This document shows, piece after piece, positions 46,967 through 54,775 of a stretch of DNA of 64,000 nt. A program made the translations under genes and the position numbers. This stretch comes from Microbaculum marinum (GTDB lineage: Bacteria; Pseudomonadota; Alphaproteobacteria; Rhizobiales; Tepidamorphaceae): the NCBI RefSeq assembly GCF_042646165.1, contig NZ_JBHRTC010000021.1. The stretch is one strand, 5' to 3'. Below the pieces are notes generated by a model that ran no database searches, was not told the DNA's origin, and saw nothing but the letters and a program-made list of their open reading frames with translations. The first letter of the stretch is position 1, and each line of letters begins with the position of its first letter.

Positions 46967-47599
46967 TCAGACCCGGATCTCGATCACCGGGATCCGTGCA
47001 ATGTCGCCGTGGCGCAGGCCCGCCAGGTCGATATCGAGCCGGTCGGTGTCGAAGCGCACGGGCACGTCGAACTCGAAGCCGGCGGTGACGGCGAGGCCGG
47101 CCGCCGGGGGCGAGGAAAAGGTGACCTGGCCGGTCGTCGCGTCCACCGAGAAATCGGCTCCCTCGGTCTGCTCCACCGCGTCGACGGCGACCCGCACGGT
47201 TCCGGAGACCGGCTTGGTGATCGTTCGTACCCAGGGCAGGTGCGCGCCGCCATAGGTCTTGACGAGTTGGAACGTTGCGGTCGTCCCGTCACCCGTCCCG
47301 ATCGTCTGGTCGTCGGGCCCCGGCGTCCCGAGTGGAGCGCATGACTTGTAGTCGGACCAGTCCCGCCACCGGAAGCCGTATGCGCGGCCGCGCCGCTCCT
47401 CGAAGAAGGCGACGGCGGCATGCAGCTCGTCGGCGGTCTTGATTCCGCTGCCGGCATCGTACCGCCGGCGCGAATCCGCCCATTGCTGGTTGCGCTCCTC
47501 GTGCCCCGATCCCAGCGTCACCACCTGGGTGCGGCGTTCGGGACCACCGGACGCCGAACGCGATATCCCCGAGGGAAAACGGATTTCGTGAAATCCCAT
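46967..47599 (-). CDS. GTA gp12 distal tail protein (DUF2460/TIGR02217)
   Basis: A 210-residue protein that starts with GFHEIRFPSGISRSASGGPERRTQVVTLGSG and has the DELHAAVAFFEERRGRAYGFRWRDW core of the TIGR02217/DUF2460 family. It forms the ring at the distal end of the tail tube to which the hub attaches. It precedes gp13 by 51 nt. A minus-strand terminator ends the preceding PRC-barrel gene just upstream, so gp12 may have a separate promoter. Confidence 0.93.
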   Translation of the reverse strand: MGFHEIRFPSGISRSASGGPERRTQVVTLGSGHEERNQQWADSRRRYDAGSGIKTADELHAAVAFFEERRGRAYGFRWRDWSDYKSCAPLGTPGPDDQTIGTGDGTTATFQLVKTYGGAHLPWVRTITKPVSGTVRVAVDAVEQTEGADFSVDATTGQVTFSSPPAAGLAVTAGFEFDVPVRFDTDRLDIDLAGLRHGDIARIPVIEIRV

Positions 47600-47633
47600 T
47601 TGGCGGCGCTCCGTTCACAGCACGTCAGGACGC

Positions 47634-47665
47634 AAAAAGACCGGCCTTCGGGGGAAGGCCGGTCT
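47634..47665 (-). terminator. Rho-independent terminator between the PRC-barrel gene and gp12
   Basis: On the minus strand a 12-bp perfect stem (AGACCGGCCTTC / GAAGGCCGGTCT) with a CCCC loop is followed by TTTTT. It ends transcription of the PRC-barrel gene before GTA gp12. Confidence 0.85.
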
Positions 47666-47768
47666 CGATGGCGACCGGGCGGCGGTCTGAGAGGAGGCTT
47701 GTGACCGCCGCCCGAGTCTGCGGCTCGCCGGTATGGGGGCTACTCGAAGGCGAGCCGTTTGGGGACCA

Positions 47769-48533
47769 TTACTGGTTCGTCGTGTCCGCGGGCGCGGCCG
47801 GCGCGGCAGGGGTCGCAGCATTCGGCTGCGTGTTCATCTCCTGGCGCTGCTGGTCGGCCTCGAGCTCGGCCTGGACGTCGTCGCGGTCACGGAAGACCGG
47901 CCCGTCCTCGAGCTGCTCGCGGCTCAGCGACACGACGGCGATCTCCTCTTCCGGCTGGAAGGTGAATTCCTTCCAGTTCACGGCGACGTCCTTCGCGCCG
48001 AGGCCGAGGAAGCCGCCGACCGAAACGACGGCCGCGATGACGCGGTTGTTGTCGTCGATGACGAGCGCGTCGATGGTTCCGATCGACTCGTCCTGCGCGT
48101 TGCGCACATCGGTTCCGATGATCTCGTCGGAGACCAGCTGGCCGGGCTGCTGCTCGGCAAGGATCGGCTCGGTCGGCAGGCCGTCGTCCATCATGTTCGA
48201 CGCATCGGCGGTGTCGGCACCGGCCGGCTTGTCCGTCATGGTGTTCTTCAGCTCAGGCGCATCGGAATCCATGTTGGTGTCGGACGCGGTCTGGTCCGTG
48301 CTCTTCATGTCGCCGGCGGCATCCGACGTGTCGGTGCCGGTCATGGTGCCGGTGTTGTCCTGGCCGGTCTGCGCGCCGGTGGCGGCGCCGGTCGACTGCT
48401 CGCCCGACTGCTCCACTGCGGCCGGCGGGGTCTCGTTGGCGTCGGTCTGCGTCTGCGCATAGGCCGGCGCCGCAAGCGCCAGCACGATGGCCGAGGTGGC
48501 GAGGAAGCGGTTCGGATTGATGTGCAGTTTCAT
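47769..48533 (-). CDS. Exported PRC-barrel domain protein
   Basis: A 254-residue protein from ATG 48533 behind a strong AGGAGGT site. A signal peptide (about 1-27, APAYAQ) leads into about 115 residues of Thr/Asp/Gln/Gly-rich, probably disordered sequence. A single PRC-barrel (about 145-205: EIIGTDVRNAQDESIGTIDALVI ... AVVSVGGFLGLG) and a short Ala/Pro tail follow. PRC-barrel envelope proteins are common in Rhizobiales and are not part of known GTA particles. The gene has its own ribosome site and terminator and so looks like a separate unit dropped between gp11 and gp12. Confidence 0.85.
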   Translation of the reverse strand: MKLHINPNRFLATSAIVLALAAPAYAQTQTDANETPPAAVEQSGEQSTGAATGAQTGQDNTGTMTGTDTSDAAGDMKSTDQTASDTNMDSDAPELKNTMTDKPAGADTADASNMMDDGLPTEPILAEQQPGQLVSDEIIGTDVRNAQDESIGTIDALVIDDNNRVIAAVVSVGGFLGLGAKDVAVNWKEFTFQPEEEIAVVSLSREQLEDGPVFRDRDDVQAELEADQQRQEMNTQPNAATPAAPAAPADTTNQ

Positions 48534-48727
48534 GGTAACCTCCTGGTCTTCGACCTCCCACGCCGGACACAGGCTGTCGGAAGTCTTTATCGGATTTGGA
48601 ACGCTGCTGGCCTTACAACGCCGATGCTGCCAGCAACGTTCCGCACACCGCTTCACGGAATGTTACCCGTTTGAAAAATAACGATTTTCGCCATATTTCG
48701 GCCATGCGACCGCCGTGCGCCGGGGCG

Positions 48728-49369
48728 TCAGCGGTTGCGATATCCGCGATCCAGCGCCCGCGACAGGTCCGCGGCGATCTGGCCGCGGGCCCGGTGAAAG
48801 CCGTCGACGTCCGGCGTCTGTATGTTGAATGTCACGTGGACGGGCGCCTGCCCCTGTCCGCCCGCGGCGGCCACGCCGAGCCGCCCGTCGGGGCCCCGCC
48901 GCAGCGGCAGGATGGCTTCCGGCCCCGCCTCGCCGGCTAGTCCGAAGCCGCCGCGCAGCGGGAACGCCAGCGGCTCCCGGAGAATGGCGCCCGAGGACCC
49001 GGCAAGGATGCCGCCGCTGGCGAAGGCCTGCACGGCGCCTCCGGCAACGTTGCCGGCCTTGACGATGCCGCCGTCTGCGAACGGCAGCGCGCCCTGGAGC
49101 GCCGCGCCGATTGCCGACGACAGTCCGCTGGCCAGGGGCTTGAGCGCCGCATCGAGCGCCAGTCTGGCGAGGCGGATGGCGAGATCCCTCAGGACGTCGG
49201 ACAGCGACCGCCCCTTCACGATTGCGCCTTCGAAGGCACTCGACAGGGCGGTCCCGAACCTGCGGGCCAGCCGCGTCGCCTCGCCGATGTCGTGCCGGAA
49301 GGAGGAGAAATCGGCATCGAGTTCGACACTCAAGATCCCGTCTGGCTCCTCGGAGAAGAATTCGGGCAT
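48728..49369 (-). CDS. GTA gp11 tail tape measure protein
   Basis: A 213-residue protein starting MPEFFSEEPDG. A helical N-terminal half (ATRLARRFGTALSSAFEGAIVKGRSLSDVLRDLA) is followed by Gly/Ala-rich hydrophobic helices (GLSSAIGAALQGALPFADGGIVKAG) and the GEAGPEAILPLRRGPDGRLGV C-terminal motif of short phage tape measures. Its small size fits the short GTA tail. It sits between ExoD and the PRC-barrel gene, both foreign to the standard GTA order. Confidence 0.9.
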   Translation of the reverse strand: MPEFFSEEPDGILSVELDADFSSFRHDIGEATRLARRFGTALSSAFEGAIVKGRSLSDVLRDLAIRLARLALDAALKPLASGLSSAIGAALQGALPFADGGIVKAGNVAGGAVQAFASGGILAGSSGAILREPLAFPLRGGFGLAGEAGPEAILPLRRGPDGRLGVAAAGGQGQAPVHVTFNIQTPDVDGFHRARGQIAADLSRALDRGYRNR

Positions 49370-49454
49370 GCCTCGGGTCTCCCTGCAGATGCGGACGGGC
49401 GGTATCGACTGGTGTGGGCGGCGCGGCGCGGACGTGCACACGCCGGCCCGGCGA

Positions 49455-50048
49455 TCAGGACAGCAGGAACGACAGGCCGAGCCAGCCGACGCCGCCGGTG
49501 ATCGCGATCGCCACCAGCGCCAGCAGCCCGTCGCGGGCGACGATCGCCAGGGCGAAGACCGAGATCGCGGCGCCGGTGGTGCTGTTGGCAAATGGAATGA
49601 GTTCCATCGCCGGCATCACCAGGCAGAGCGCGATCACGAACGCGGCGATCAGTCTGTCCAGTGGCGGGTCGGTGAGGAATGTCAGCCGGGGGCCGACCAC
49701 CGCGTCGACGTAGGACGCCCCCTTCATCGTGAAGTGGGACACCTGCGCCAGCCGCGTCTGGCCGAAACTGCGCGACAGCAGGAACCGGGGCAGCCAGACG
49801 CTCTTGCGGCCCGCCAGCAGTTGCCCGGCCACCAGCGCGATGATGACCGCCATCACCGTCGGCAGCCCCGGGATGCCGCCGACCGGCGAGAACACGATCA
49901 GCGCCGGCACCAGCATCAGCGGCCCGAAGGACCGCTTGCCGAGCGCTTCGATCATGTCGGCGACGCTGACCCGGTCGGTGCCGTTGCCGGCATCGTCGAT
50001 GCGCTCGACGACTTCCTCCAGGTTGTGAGGTTGCGACTGTTCCGACAT
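49455..50048 (-). CDS. ExoD-family exopolysaccharide synthesis protein
   Basis: A 197-residue inner-membrane protein with a hydrophilic N-terminus (EEVVERIDDAGNGTDRVSVADMIEALGKRSFGPLMLVPALI) typical of ExoD, followed by about five hydrophobic helices. ExoD in Sinorhizobium affects exopolysaccharide production and alkaline tolerance. Its biochemical role is not settled. Inside this GTA it sits between the tail-chaperone gene and the tape measure gene, which are adjacent in R. capsulatus. It looks like a host gene inserted into the cluster. Confidence 0.88.
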   Translation of the reverse strand: MSEQSQPHNLEEVVERIDDAGNGTDRVSVADMIEALGKRSFGPLMLVPALIVFSPVGGIPGLPTVMAVIIALVAGQLLAGRKSVWLPRFLLSRSFGQTRLAQVSHFTMKGASYVDAVVGPRLTFLTDPPLDRLIAAFVIALCLVMPAMELIPFANSTTGAAISVFALAIVARDGLLALVAIAITGGVGWLGLSFLLS

Positions 50049-50131
50049 GGCGGTGCCTTCTGGTTGCCGGAGGCAAACGGCCTGATCCTGCGAACGTTCC
50101 CTTCAGGTATCGGCGCGTCTCCGACCCCCGA

Positions 50132-50347
50132 TCAGTCCGGAAACCGCGCCATCAGCGCTTCCAGGTCGCCCCGGCCGGGCGCTTCGCTGCGTCCCCGCGA
50201 CCGCCAGGCGAGGGCAAGCGACAGCTCGCGCGGCGTCGACGCCCAGGCCTCCCGCGGGCTCAGTCCAAGGCCGGCCACCGCGTATCCGATCAGCTCGGCC
50301 CACGGGAAGCCCCCGGCGGTTCGCGGCTCGGACCCGCCCGCGTAGGG
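50132..50347 (-). CDS. GTA tail assembly chaperone (gp10.1/TAC-like), no start codon of its own
   Basis: About 71 codons ending at TGA 50132-50134. The core GGFPWAELIGYAVAGLGLSPREAWASTPRELSLAL matches the short TAC proteins (Rcc01693-like) that follow gp10 in GTAs. No ATG, GTG or TTG occurs in this frame between the core and well inside gp10. The frame is -1 relative to gp10 and overlaps its last 19 codons. The coordinate 50347 marks the first codon after the proposed slippage site, so the protein would be made as a C-terminal extension of gp10, as in the lambda G-GT tail chaperones. Confidence 0.75.
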   Translation of the reverse strand, partial: PYAGGSEPRTAGGFPWAELIGYAVAGLGLSPREAWASTPRELSLALAWRSRGRSEAPGRGDLEALMARFPD

Positions 50348-50709
50348 TTTTCCGGGGTCGCGACGCCTCCCCTGCCCGTCTCGCCGGGGTCGCTGCCGCC
50401 GGCGGCGCCGAATGTCGCCTCCAGCAGTTCGACCACCAGCCGCACGTAGCCCGCCGCCCCGCCGTCGATCGGCATCGCCGCGGCCTCGGCGTCGGAGATC
50501 TCGTGGCCGGCGCCGCGCAGCCCCGCGCCGATCACCGCAAGCGCCTCGCGCGCCGACAGCCGGCCGGCCTCGAAGCGTTCGGCCAGCGCCATCAGGTCGC
50601 CCGCGGCGAGCGCTGACTCCAGCTCCGCAAGCGCGCCGAGCGTCAGGCACAGCGTATAGCTGCGCCCGCCGAGCGTCGCCGACACCTCTCCGCGTATCCG
50701 GTTGGGCAT
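50290..50709 (-). CDS. GTA gp10 (tail assembly chaperone partner, GTA_gp10 family)
   Basis: A 139-residue protein from ATG 50707-50709 with GAGGAC about 8 nt upstream; another ATG at 50730 lies at the edge of a REP-like half element and is less likely. The sequence RIRGEVSATLGGRSYTLCLTLGALAELESALAAGDL is typical of GTA_gp10 proteins encoded just after the tail tube gene. The C-terminal 25 residues are Gly/Pro-rich and disordered, as expected for the part bypassed by a frameshift. Confidence 0.88.
   Translation of the reverse strand: MPNRIRGEVSATLGGRSYTLCLTLGALAELESALAAGDLMALAERFEAGRLSAREALAVIGAGLRGAGHEISDAEAAAMPIDGGAAGYVRLVVELLEATFGAAGGSDPGETGRGGVATPENPTRAGPSREPPGASRGPS
50347..50353 (-). other. 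Candidate -1 slippery heptamer G GAA AAC
   Basis: In the gp10 frame the codons GAA AAC are preceded by G. Slipping back one base gives GGA AAA and enters the tail-chaperone frame. The match to the X XXY YYZ pattern is good in the A site and imperfect in the P site. The GC-rich region just downstream could fold. Confidence 0.45.
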
Positions 50710-50733
50710 ATGCGTGTCCTCATCGGTCATGCC

Positions 50734-50772
50734 TGTAGCCTGGATGAAGCCGAAGGCGTAATCCGGGACCGG
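50734..50772. repeat. Half REP-like element upstream of gp10
   Basis: GTAGCCTGGATGAAGC followed by GTAATCCGGGACCGG is one arm of the same element that lies inside gp14. It sits in the gap between gp9 and gp10, directly ahead of the gp10 ribosome site. Confidence 0.75.
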
Positions 50773-50801
50773 CGCTGCCGCCCCCCGCCGTCCCGCCGCC
50801 G

Positions 50802-51215
50802 CTACGCGGCCTCGAAGGCCAGTTCGCCGGCCGATTCCAGCGCCATGTCGAAGGTCAGCTCGCCGTCGTGGCGGCCGGCGAATTCCAGCGCGGTGATCTG
50901 GAACGGTCCCTCGATGGTGCCGAAGTCCGGGATCGTCACCTGGAAGTCGCGGACCGCACCGTCGAAGAACTGCTGGCGCAGCAGCGCGTCGGACTGGGCG
51001 TCGCGGAAGATGCCGGCGCCCGACAGCCCGGCCCGCTTGATGCCGCCGCCGTCCAGCAGCTCGCGCCACTGGCCGGCCGATTCCATGTCCGTCACGTCGA
51101 CGGCCTGCGCGTTGAACGCCAGCGTGCGGGTGCGCAGCCCCGCCACCGTCACGAAGCTCCCGGCCCCGTCGGAATCGATCTTCAGGAGCAGGTCCTTGCC
51201 TTTCTGGGCGGTCAT
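50802..51215 (-). CDS. GTA gp9 major tail tube protein
   Basis: A 137-residue protein: AQKGKDLLLKIDSDGAGSFVTVAGLRTRTLAFNAQAVDVTD at the N-terminus and RDFQVTIPDFGTIEGPFQITALEFAGRHDGELTFDM at the C-terminus are family landmarks of phage major tail protein 2/GTA gp9. It polymerises into the tail tube. It lies 46 nt after gp8 and ahead of gp10, in the standard GTA order. Confidence 0.93.
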   Translation of the reverse strand: MTAQKGKDLLLKIDSDGAGSFVTVAGLRTRTLAFNAQAVDVTDMESAGQWRELLDGGGIKRAGLSGAGIFRDAQSDALLRQQFFDGAVRDFQVTIPDFGTIEGPFQITALEFAGRHDGELTFDMALESAGELAFEAA

Positions 51216-51261
51216 CTGGTTCTCCGGATGAGTTATTGGCAGGTCGAAGGGCGCATGGCGC

Positions 51262-51663
51262 CTACGCCATCTCGGTCACCGCGCGCAGGCGCATCAGGCC
51301 GCGCCAGGTGCGCCCGTCGGACTGGCGCCGCGCCTCGGTGCGCTCGACGCGCAGGTCGATCAGGCTGTGGCCGGTCAGCGACAGCGCCGCCTCGTCGAGC
51401 ACGGCGGTCATCGCGCCGAGGATCTCCAGCGCCTGCCGGCGACCGCCGTCGCGCGACCAGACCAGGAAGGTGGCGAAATGCTCTTCGCCGTCGCCGCCGG
51501 TATCGGAATGGTCGAGCGAGGCGAGGTCGGCGAGCGTCACGTGCGGGAAGCCGCCATCCTGCGGCGCCCCGTCGTAGACGGCGGTGCCGACCAGCGCGGC
51601 CAGCGGCGCGTCGGCCTTGAGCGCGGCAAACAGCGCGGCCTGCAGGGCGAGCGCGGCGCTCAT
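51262..51663 (-). CDS. GTA gp8 tail terminator-type protein (DUF3168)
   Basis: A 133-residue protein from ATG 51661-51663. The DUF3168 landmarks are LQAALFAALKADAPLAALVGTAVYDGAPQDGGFPHVTLAD near the start and MLRAVTEMA-like residues at the end (LMRLRAVTEMA). It caps the tail tube or joins it to the head. Its ATG overlaps the stop of the 81-codon gene upstream in an ATGA, showing translational coupling. Confidence 0.93.
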   Translation of the reverse strand: MSAALALQAALFAALKADAPLAALVGTAVYDGAPQDGGFPHVTLADLASLDHSDTGGDGEEHFATFLVWSRDGGRRQALEILGAMTAVLDEAALSLTGHSLIDLRVERTEARRQSDGRTWRGLMRLRAVTEMA

Positions 51664-51905
51664 CGCACGCGCCTCGAGACACGCGGCTCGGGCCGCGGCG
51701 CGCGGCGCAGGTCGCCGCAATCGGTATCGGCCGCCGTCCCGCCCCCACGGCGCGGACCCGCGGCGGTGTCCCGCCCGTCCCTCAGCCAGCTGTCCTTGAA
51801 GCGGCCCTCGAGCCGCGGCGGCATCCCGGTCTCCAGCCGCTGCTCGGGTCGGCGGGCGGCCGGTGTCGGCGGATACGGTGCGGTCGGGCGTGGCGTGGTC
51901 TTCAT
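51660..51905 (-). CDS. Small basic Pro/Arg-rich protein coupled between gp7 and gp8
   Basis: An 81-residue protein (KTTPRPTAPYPPTPAARRPEQRLETGMPP...) with no recognisable domain. Its ATG (51903-51905) overlaps the gp7 stop as ATGA, and its stop overlaps the gp8 start as ATGA, so the ribosome can run from gp7 through it into gp8. The R. capsulatus GTA has no gene at this position as I recall it. Its composition suggests a disordered, positively charged, possibly DNA- or head-binding protein. Confidence 0.55.
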   Translation of the reverse strand: MKTTPRPTAPYPPTPAARRPEQRLETGMPPRLEGRFKDSWLRDGRDTAAGPRRGGGTAADTDCGDLRRAPRPEPRVSRRVR

Positions 51906-52234
51906 TGGGCTGTCTCCTCGCAGTCGCAGACGAGAAAGCGGTGGCGCGCCTCGACGTCGGTCAGGCCGAGGATCGAAAAGACCCGGGTGCCGAACACGAC
52001 GCGCATGTCGTGGGTGACGTCGGCGCGCCAGCGGATGGTGAGGCGGTGGCGGGCGGCGGCCTCGATCCGGCCGGCGGCGGTGCGCTCGGTGGCCCGCACC
52101 GGCTCGATGCGCCCCCACAGCGTGGCGACGTCGCTCCAGCTCCGCGTCGTGCCGCCGGCGCCGTCGTCACTGTCGACGGGCGCCTGCAGCCGCACGCGGT
52201 GGCGCAGGCGGCCGATGGCTGCGGGCGCGCTCAC
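51902..52234 (-). CDS. GTA gp7 head-tail joining protein
   Basis: A 110-residue protein starting at GTG 52232-52234, whose GTGA overlaps the gp6 stop. The segments IGRLRHRVRLQAPV, WSDVATLWGRIEPVRATERTAAGR and HRLTIRWRADVTHDMRVVFGTRVFSILGL are classic for the phage head-tail adaptor (phage_H_T_join) family. It completes the neck between portal and tail. Confidence 0.93.
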   Translation of the reverse strand: MSAPAAIGRLRHRVRLQAPVDSDDGAGGTTRSWSDVATLWGRIEPVRATERTAAGRIEAAARHRLTIRWRADVTHDMRVVFGTRVFSILGLTDVEARHRFLVCDCEETAQ

Positions 52235-52818
52235 AGGCTTACCGCCCGATACGGAGCCAGCAGCGCGGCAAGCGTGTCGGGCACCGGATTGGCCGGCCCG
52301 CCGAAGGCGACCGGCTCGCGGATCTCGTACCAGTGCGCGACCAGCAGCCGGATCGCCTGGACGATCGGCGCCGGCACGTCGGAAGCCTCGCCGTAGCCGG
52401 CGGTGAAGACGACCTCGATGCCGGCGATCGGCGCCCCCGGCGCGACCGGCGCGGTTCCCTCGCGCATCAGGATGCGCGCCGGCCACGACGACAGGTCGGC
52501 GACATAGGCGGTGTCCGCCAGCACCGCAGGCACCGCCTCGGCGTCGTAGACCGTCACCGTGTCCACCGAGATCACCGGCGACAGCGGCATCTCGACGATG
52601 CGCCCGCCCGGCGACGGCGGCGGCCAGCCATCCAGGGTCAGCCGCCAGGTCTGGCTGACCAGCACCCGGCGGATCGCCGCCTCGACATGCAGGCGGGCGG
52701 CCGCGATCAGCGTATCGACCAGCGTGTCCTCGTCGTCGTGCTCGAGCCTGAGGAACGCCTTGGCGTCGGCGCGCGACAGCGGCTCGGCCGCCGGCGGGGT
52801 CACAAGCGTCAGTGTCAT
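52231..52818 (-). CDS. GTA gp6 head-tail connector
   Basis: A 195-residue protein starting MTLTLVTPPAAEPLSRADAKAFLRL, with the helical EDTLVDTLIAAARLHVEAAIRRVLVSQTW and C-terminal VPAPIVQAIRLLVAHWYEIREPV segments of the gp6-type connector family. It docks onto the portal ring. It overlaps gp7 (GTGA) and is preceded by 660 nt of repeats that separate it from the capsid gene. Confidence 0.93.
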   Translation of the reverse strand: MTLTLVTPPAAEPLSRADAKAFLRLEHDDEDTLVDTLIAAARLHVEAAIRRVLVSQTWRLTLDGWPPPSPGGRIVEMPLSPVISVDTVTVYDAEAVPAVLADTAYVADLSSWPARILMREGTAPVAPGAPIAGIEVVFTAGYGEASDVPAPIVQAIRLLVAHWYEIREPVAFGGPANPVPDTLAALLAPYRAVSL

Positions 52819-53482
52819 GGCATGGTCCCTGAACAAGGAAGCGGCCGCACCGGCCACGAAGTCGCGGCGTCCGAGGGCGCACCCTCTCGACGCGATCCCG
52901 TCGCGCCGGTCAGACGCTCGGCACGGCCCCCTCTCCAACTCTCCCCCACGAGGGGGTGAGGAGCGGTCCGCGTCAGCGGACGAAACGCATTGCGTTTCGA
53001 GCGACGAACGCCCGAGGCGCGAAGCCGAGGGCCGGGAGAGCGTCCGTCCCGGCCCAGCCGTCGTCCGTGTGGCGAGGCGGGACGAAGGTGCGTCTCGACG
53101 AGATGCGGATGCGCGGGGCGGACGCTGCGGACGTACCCCCTCTCCAACTCTCCCCCACAAGGGGGGAGAGAGTTCCTACGAGCATCGGCCCGCCGTGAGC
53201 CGACATGTCTTTGCCTGCTGCGCTGTTGGACCAGGTCGGTGTCTCCGCGATTGGCGCCTTGCGCCTCTCTCCCCCCTTGTGGGGGAGAGGGGAGCAAGCT
53301 GCACTTGCCGAGGGCGCAAAGCCCTTCAAACCTGGGCTGCAGATCCTGTGCGAGCGGACTTCGACGGGCAGTAGTACCGGTCGACCCTCTCCCCCCTTGT
53401 GGGGGAGAGATGGAGAGGGGGGTCGAAGCGCCGAAGGTCGGCTCGATGCCGGCGTTCGGCGCCCTCTTCAGGCCCCGCCCTC
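52819..53482. repeat. Repeat-filled gap between GTA capsid and gp6 genes
   Basis: No gene is seen. Four copies of the CT/AG palindrome lie at about 52927-52962, 53135-53172, 53265-53292 and 53385-53422. The first two are in the CTCTCCAACTCTCCCCC orientation and the last two in the reverse. A copy of the second repeat type (AAACGCATTGCGTTTCG stem plus GAACGCCCGAGG) is at about 52972-53038. Such hairpins between capsid and neck genes could stabilise the capsid mRNA or lower downstream expression. Confidence 0.85.
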
Positions 53483-54775
53483 TCAGCTCTCGCCGAACTT
53501 CATCAGCTTGATCGCGTCGAAGTCCTGGATGCCGCCGCCGACGCGCTTGGTGGTGTAGAACAGCACGTAGGGCTTCGACGAATACGGATCGCGCAGGATC
53601 CTCACCCCGAGCCGGTCGACCACCAGGTAGCCGCGGCGGAAGTCGCCGAAGGCGATTGCCATGTCGTCGGTGCCGATGTCGGGCATGTCCTCGGCCTCGG
53701 CGACGGGGAAGTTCAGCAGCGTCGAGACGCCGCCGGCCTGCGCGGCGGGCTGCCAGATGTAGTTGCCGTCGCCGTCCTTGATCTTGCGGATCTCGCCGAG
53801 CGTCCGCCGGTTCATCACCCAGTGGGCGTTGTGCCGGTAGCCGCTCTTGAGCGCATAAACCAGGTCGATCAGCTTGTCGGACGGGTTCGAGGCCGGAAAC
53901 GCTCCGTCGACCCCCGTCGCCAGGTAGCCGACCTTCTCCCAGGCCCACGCGGACTCGGCCGCGGTAGTGTAGGCTAGGAAGCCCTTCGGCTTGTTGGTGC
54001 CGTTGCCGGAGACGAAGGCGGCGCCCTCCTGCTCGGCGAAGGCGACCTGCACCTCGGCTGCGATCCATTCGTCGATGTTGACGGCGGAATCGTCGAGCAG
54101 CGTCTGCGTCGCCGCCGGCATCGCGTAGAGTTCCATCGCCGGGAACGCCAGTTCGGCAAGCGTCGCCGTGGTGGTCGGCGAGCGTTCGCCGGTCTCCGCG
54201 ACCCAGCCGGTGGCCGGGCCGGAGACGGCGAACGGCTTCTTGTAGACCGAGGCCGAGATCTCGCGGACGCCGGCGATCGCCCGGATCGGCGAGGCCTGCG
54301 ACAGCAGCCGGCCGATCTCGCGCTCCGTCTCGTCGGGAACGAGATAGCCGCCGTCGGCATCGCTGCCCACCGACATCGCCTTGGATTCCAGCGCCCTCAG
54401 CCCGCTCTCGGCGCCGTGGCGCACGTAGCCGGCGAAGGCCGCCTTGTGCTGCAGGGCGGCCTGCGACGTCTCGGCCCGCTCTCCAGACAGCGCCGGCCGG
54501 CGCGATTTCAGCACAAGTCCGTCGACGAGTTGCCGGTGCTCGTCGAGCGCCCGGTTGATGCGCTCCATCTTCTCCGTCGTCACGACGTCGGCGGAGACCC
54601 GGCTCTCGATCTGCGCCAGGCGCTCGTCGTTCGCCTCCTTGAAGGCCTCGAAGGCCATCATGAACTCGTCGAACGCCTCGACCACGTCGCTGCTCGACGG
54701 CAGGCTCGAGCCCATGTCCGCCGCCTTGCGGCCCGCGCTCCCGGCCGCGGCCGGTCGGGGGAAGTGCTTGGTCAT
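53483..54775 (-). CDS. GTA gp5 major capsid protein (HK97 fold)
   Basis: A 430-residue protein from ATG 54773-54775. Residues about 30-110 are a charged coiled coil (delta domain, EAFDEFMMAFEAFKEANDERLAQIESR) removed by the prohead protease. The mature part starts near MSVGSDADGGYLVPDE and shows the HK97 landmarks VPDETEREI, GNGTNKPKGFL, WVMNRRTLGEIRKIKDGDG and FGDFRRGYLVVDR. It builds the GTA head. An MFS gene on the opposite strand now separates it from the protease gene, which is normally adjacent. Confidence 0.95.
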   Translation of the reverse strand: MTKHFPRPAAAGSAGRKAADMGSSLPSSSDVVEAFDEFMMAFEAFKEANDERLAQIESRVSADVVTTEKMERINRALDEHRQLVDGLVLKSRRPALSGERAETSQAALQHKAAFAGYVRHGAESGLRALESKAMSVGSDADGGYLVPDETEREIGRLLSQASPIRAIAGVREISASVYKKPFAVSGPATGWVAETGERSPTTTATLAELAFPAMELYAMPAATQTLLDDSAVNIDEWIAAEVQVAFAEQEGAAFVSGNGTNKPKGFLAYTTAAESAWAWEKVGYLATGVDGAFPASNPSDKLIDLVYALKSGYRHNAHWVMNRRTLGEIRKIKDGDGNYIWQPAAQAGGVSTLLNFPVAEAEDMPDIGTDDMAIAFGDFRRGYLVVDRLGVRILRDPYSSKPYVLFYTTKRVGGGIQDFDAIKLMKFGES

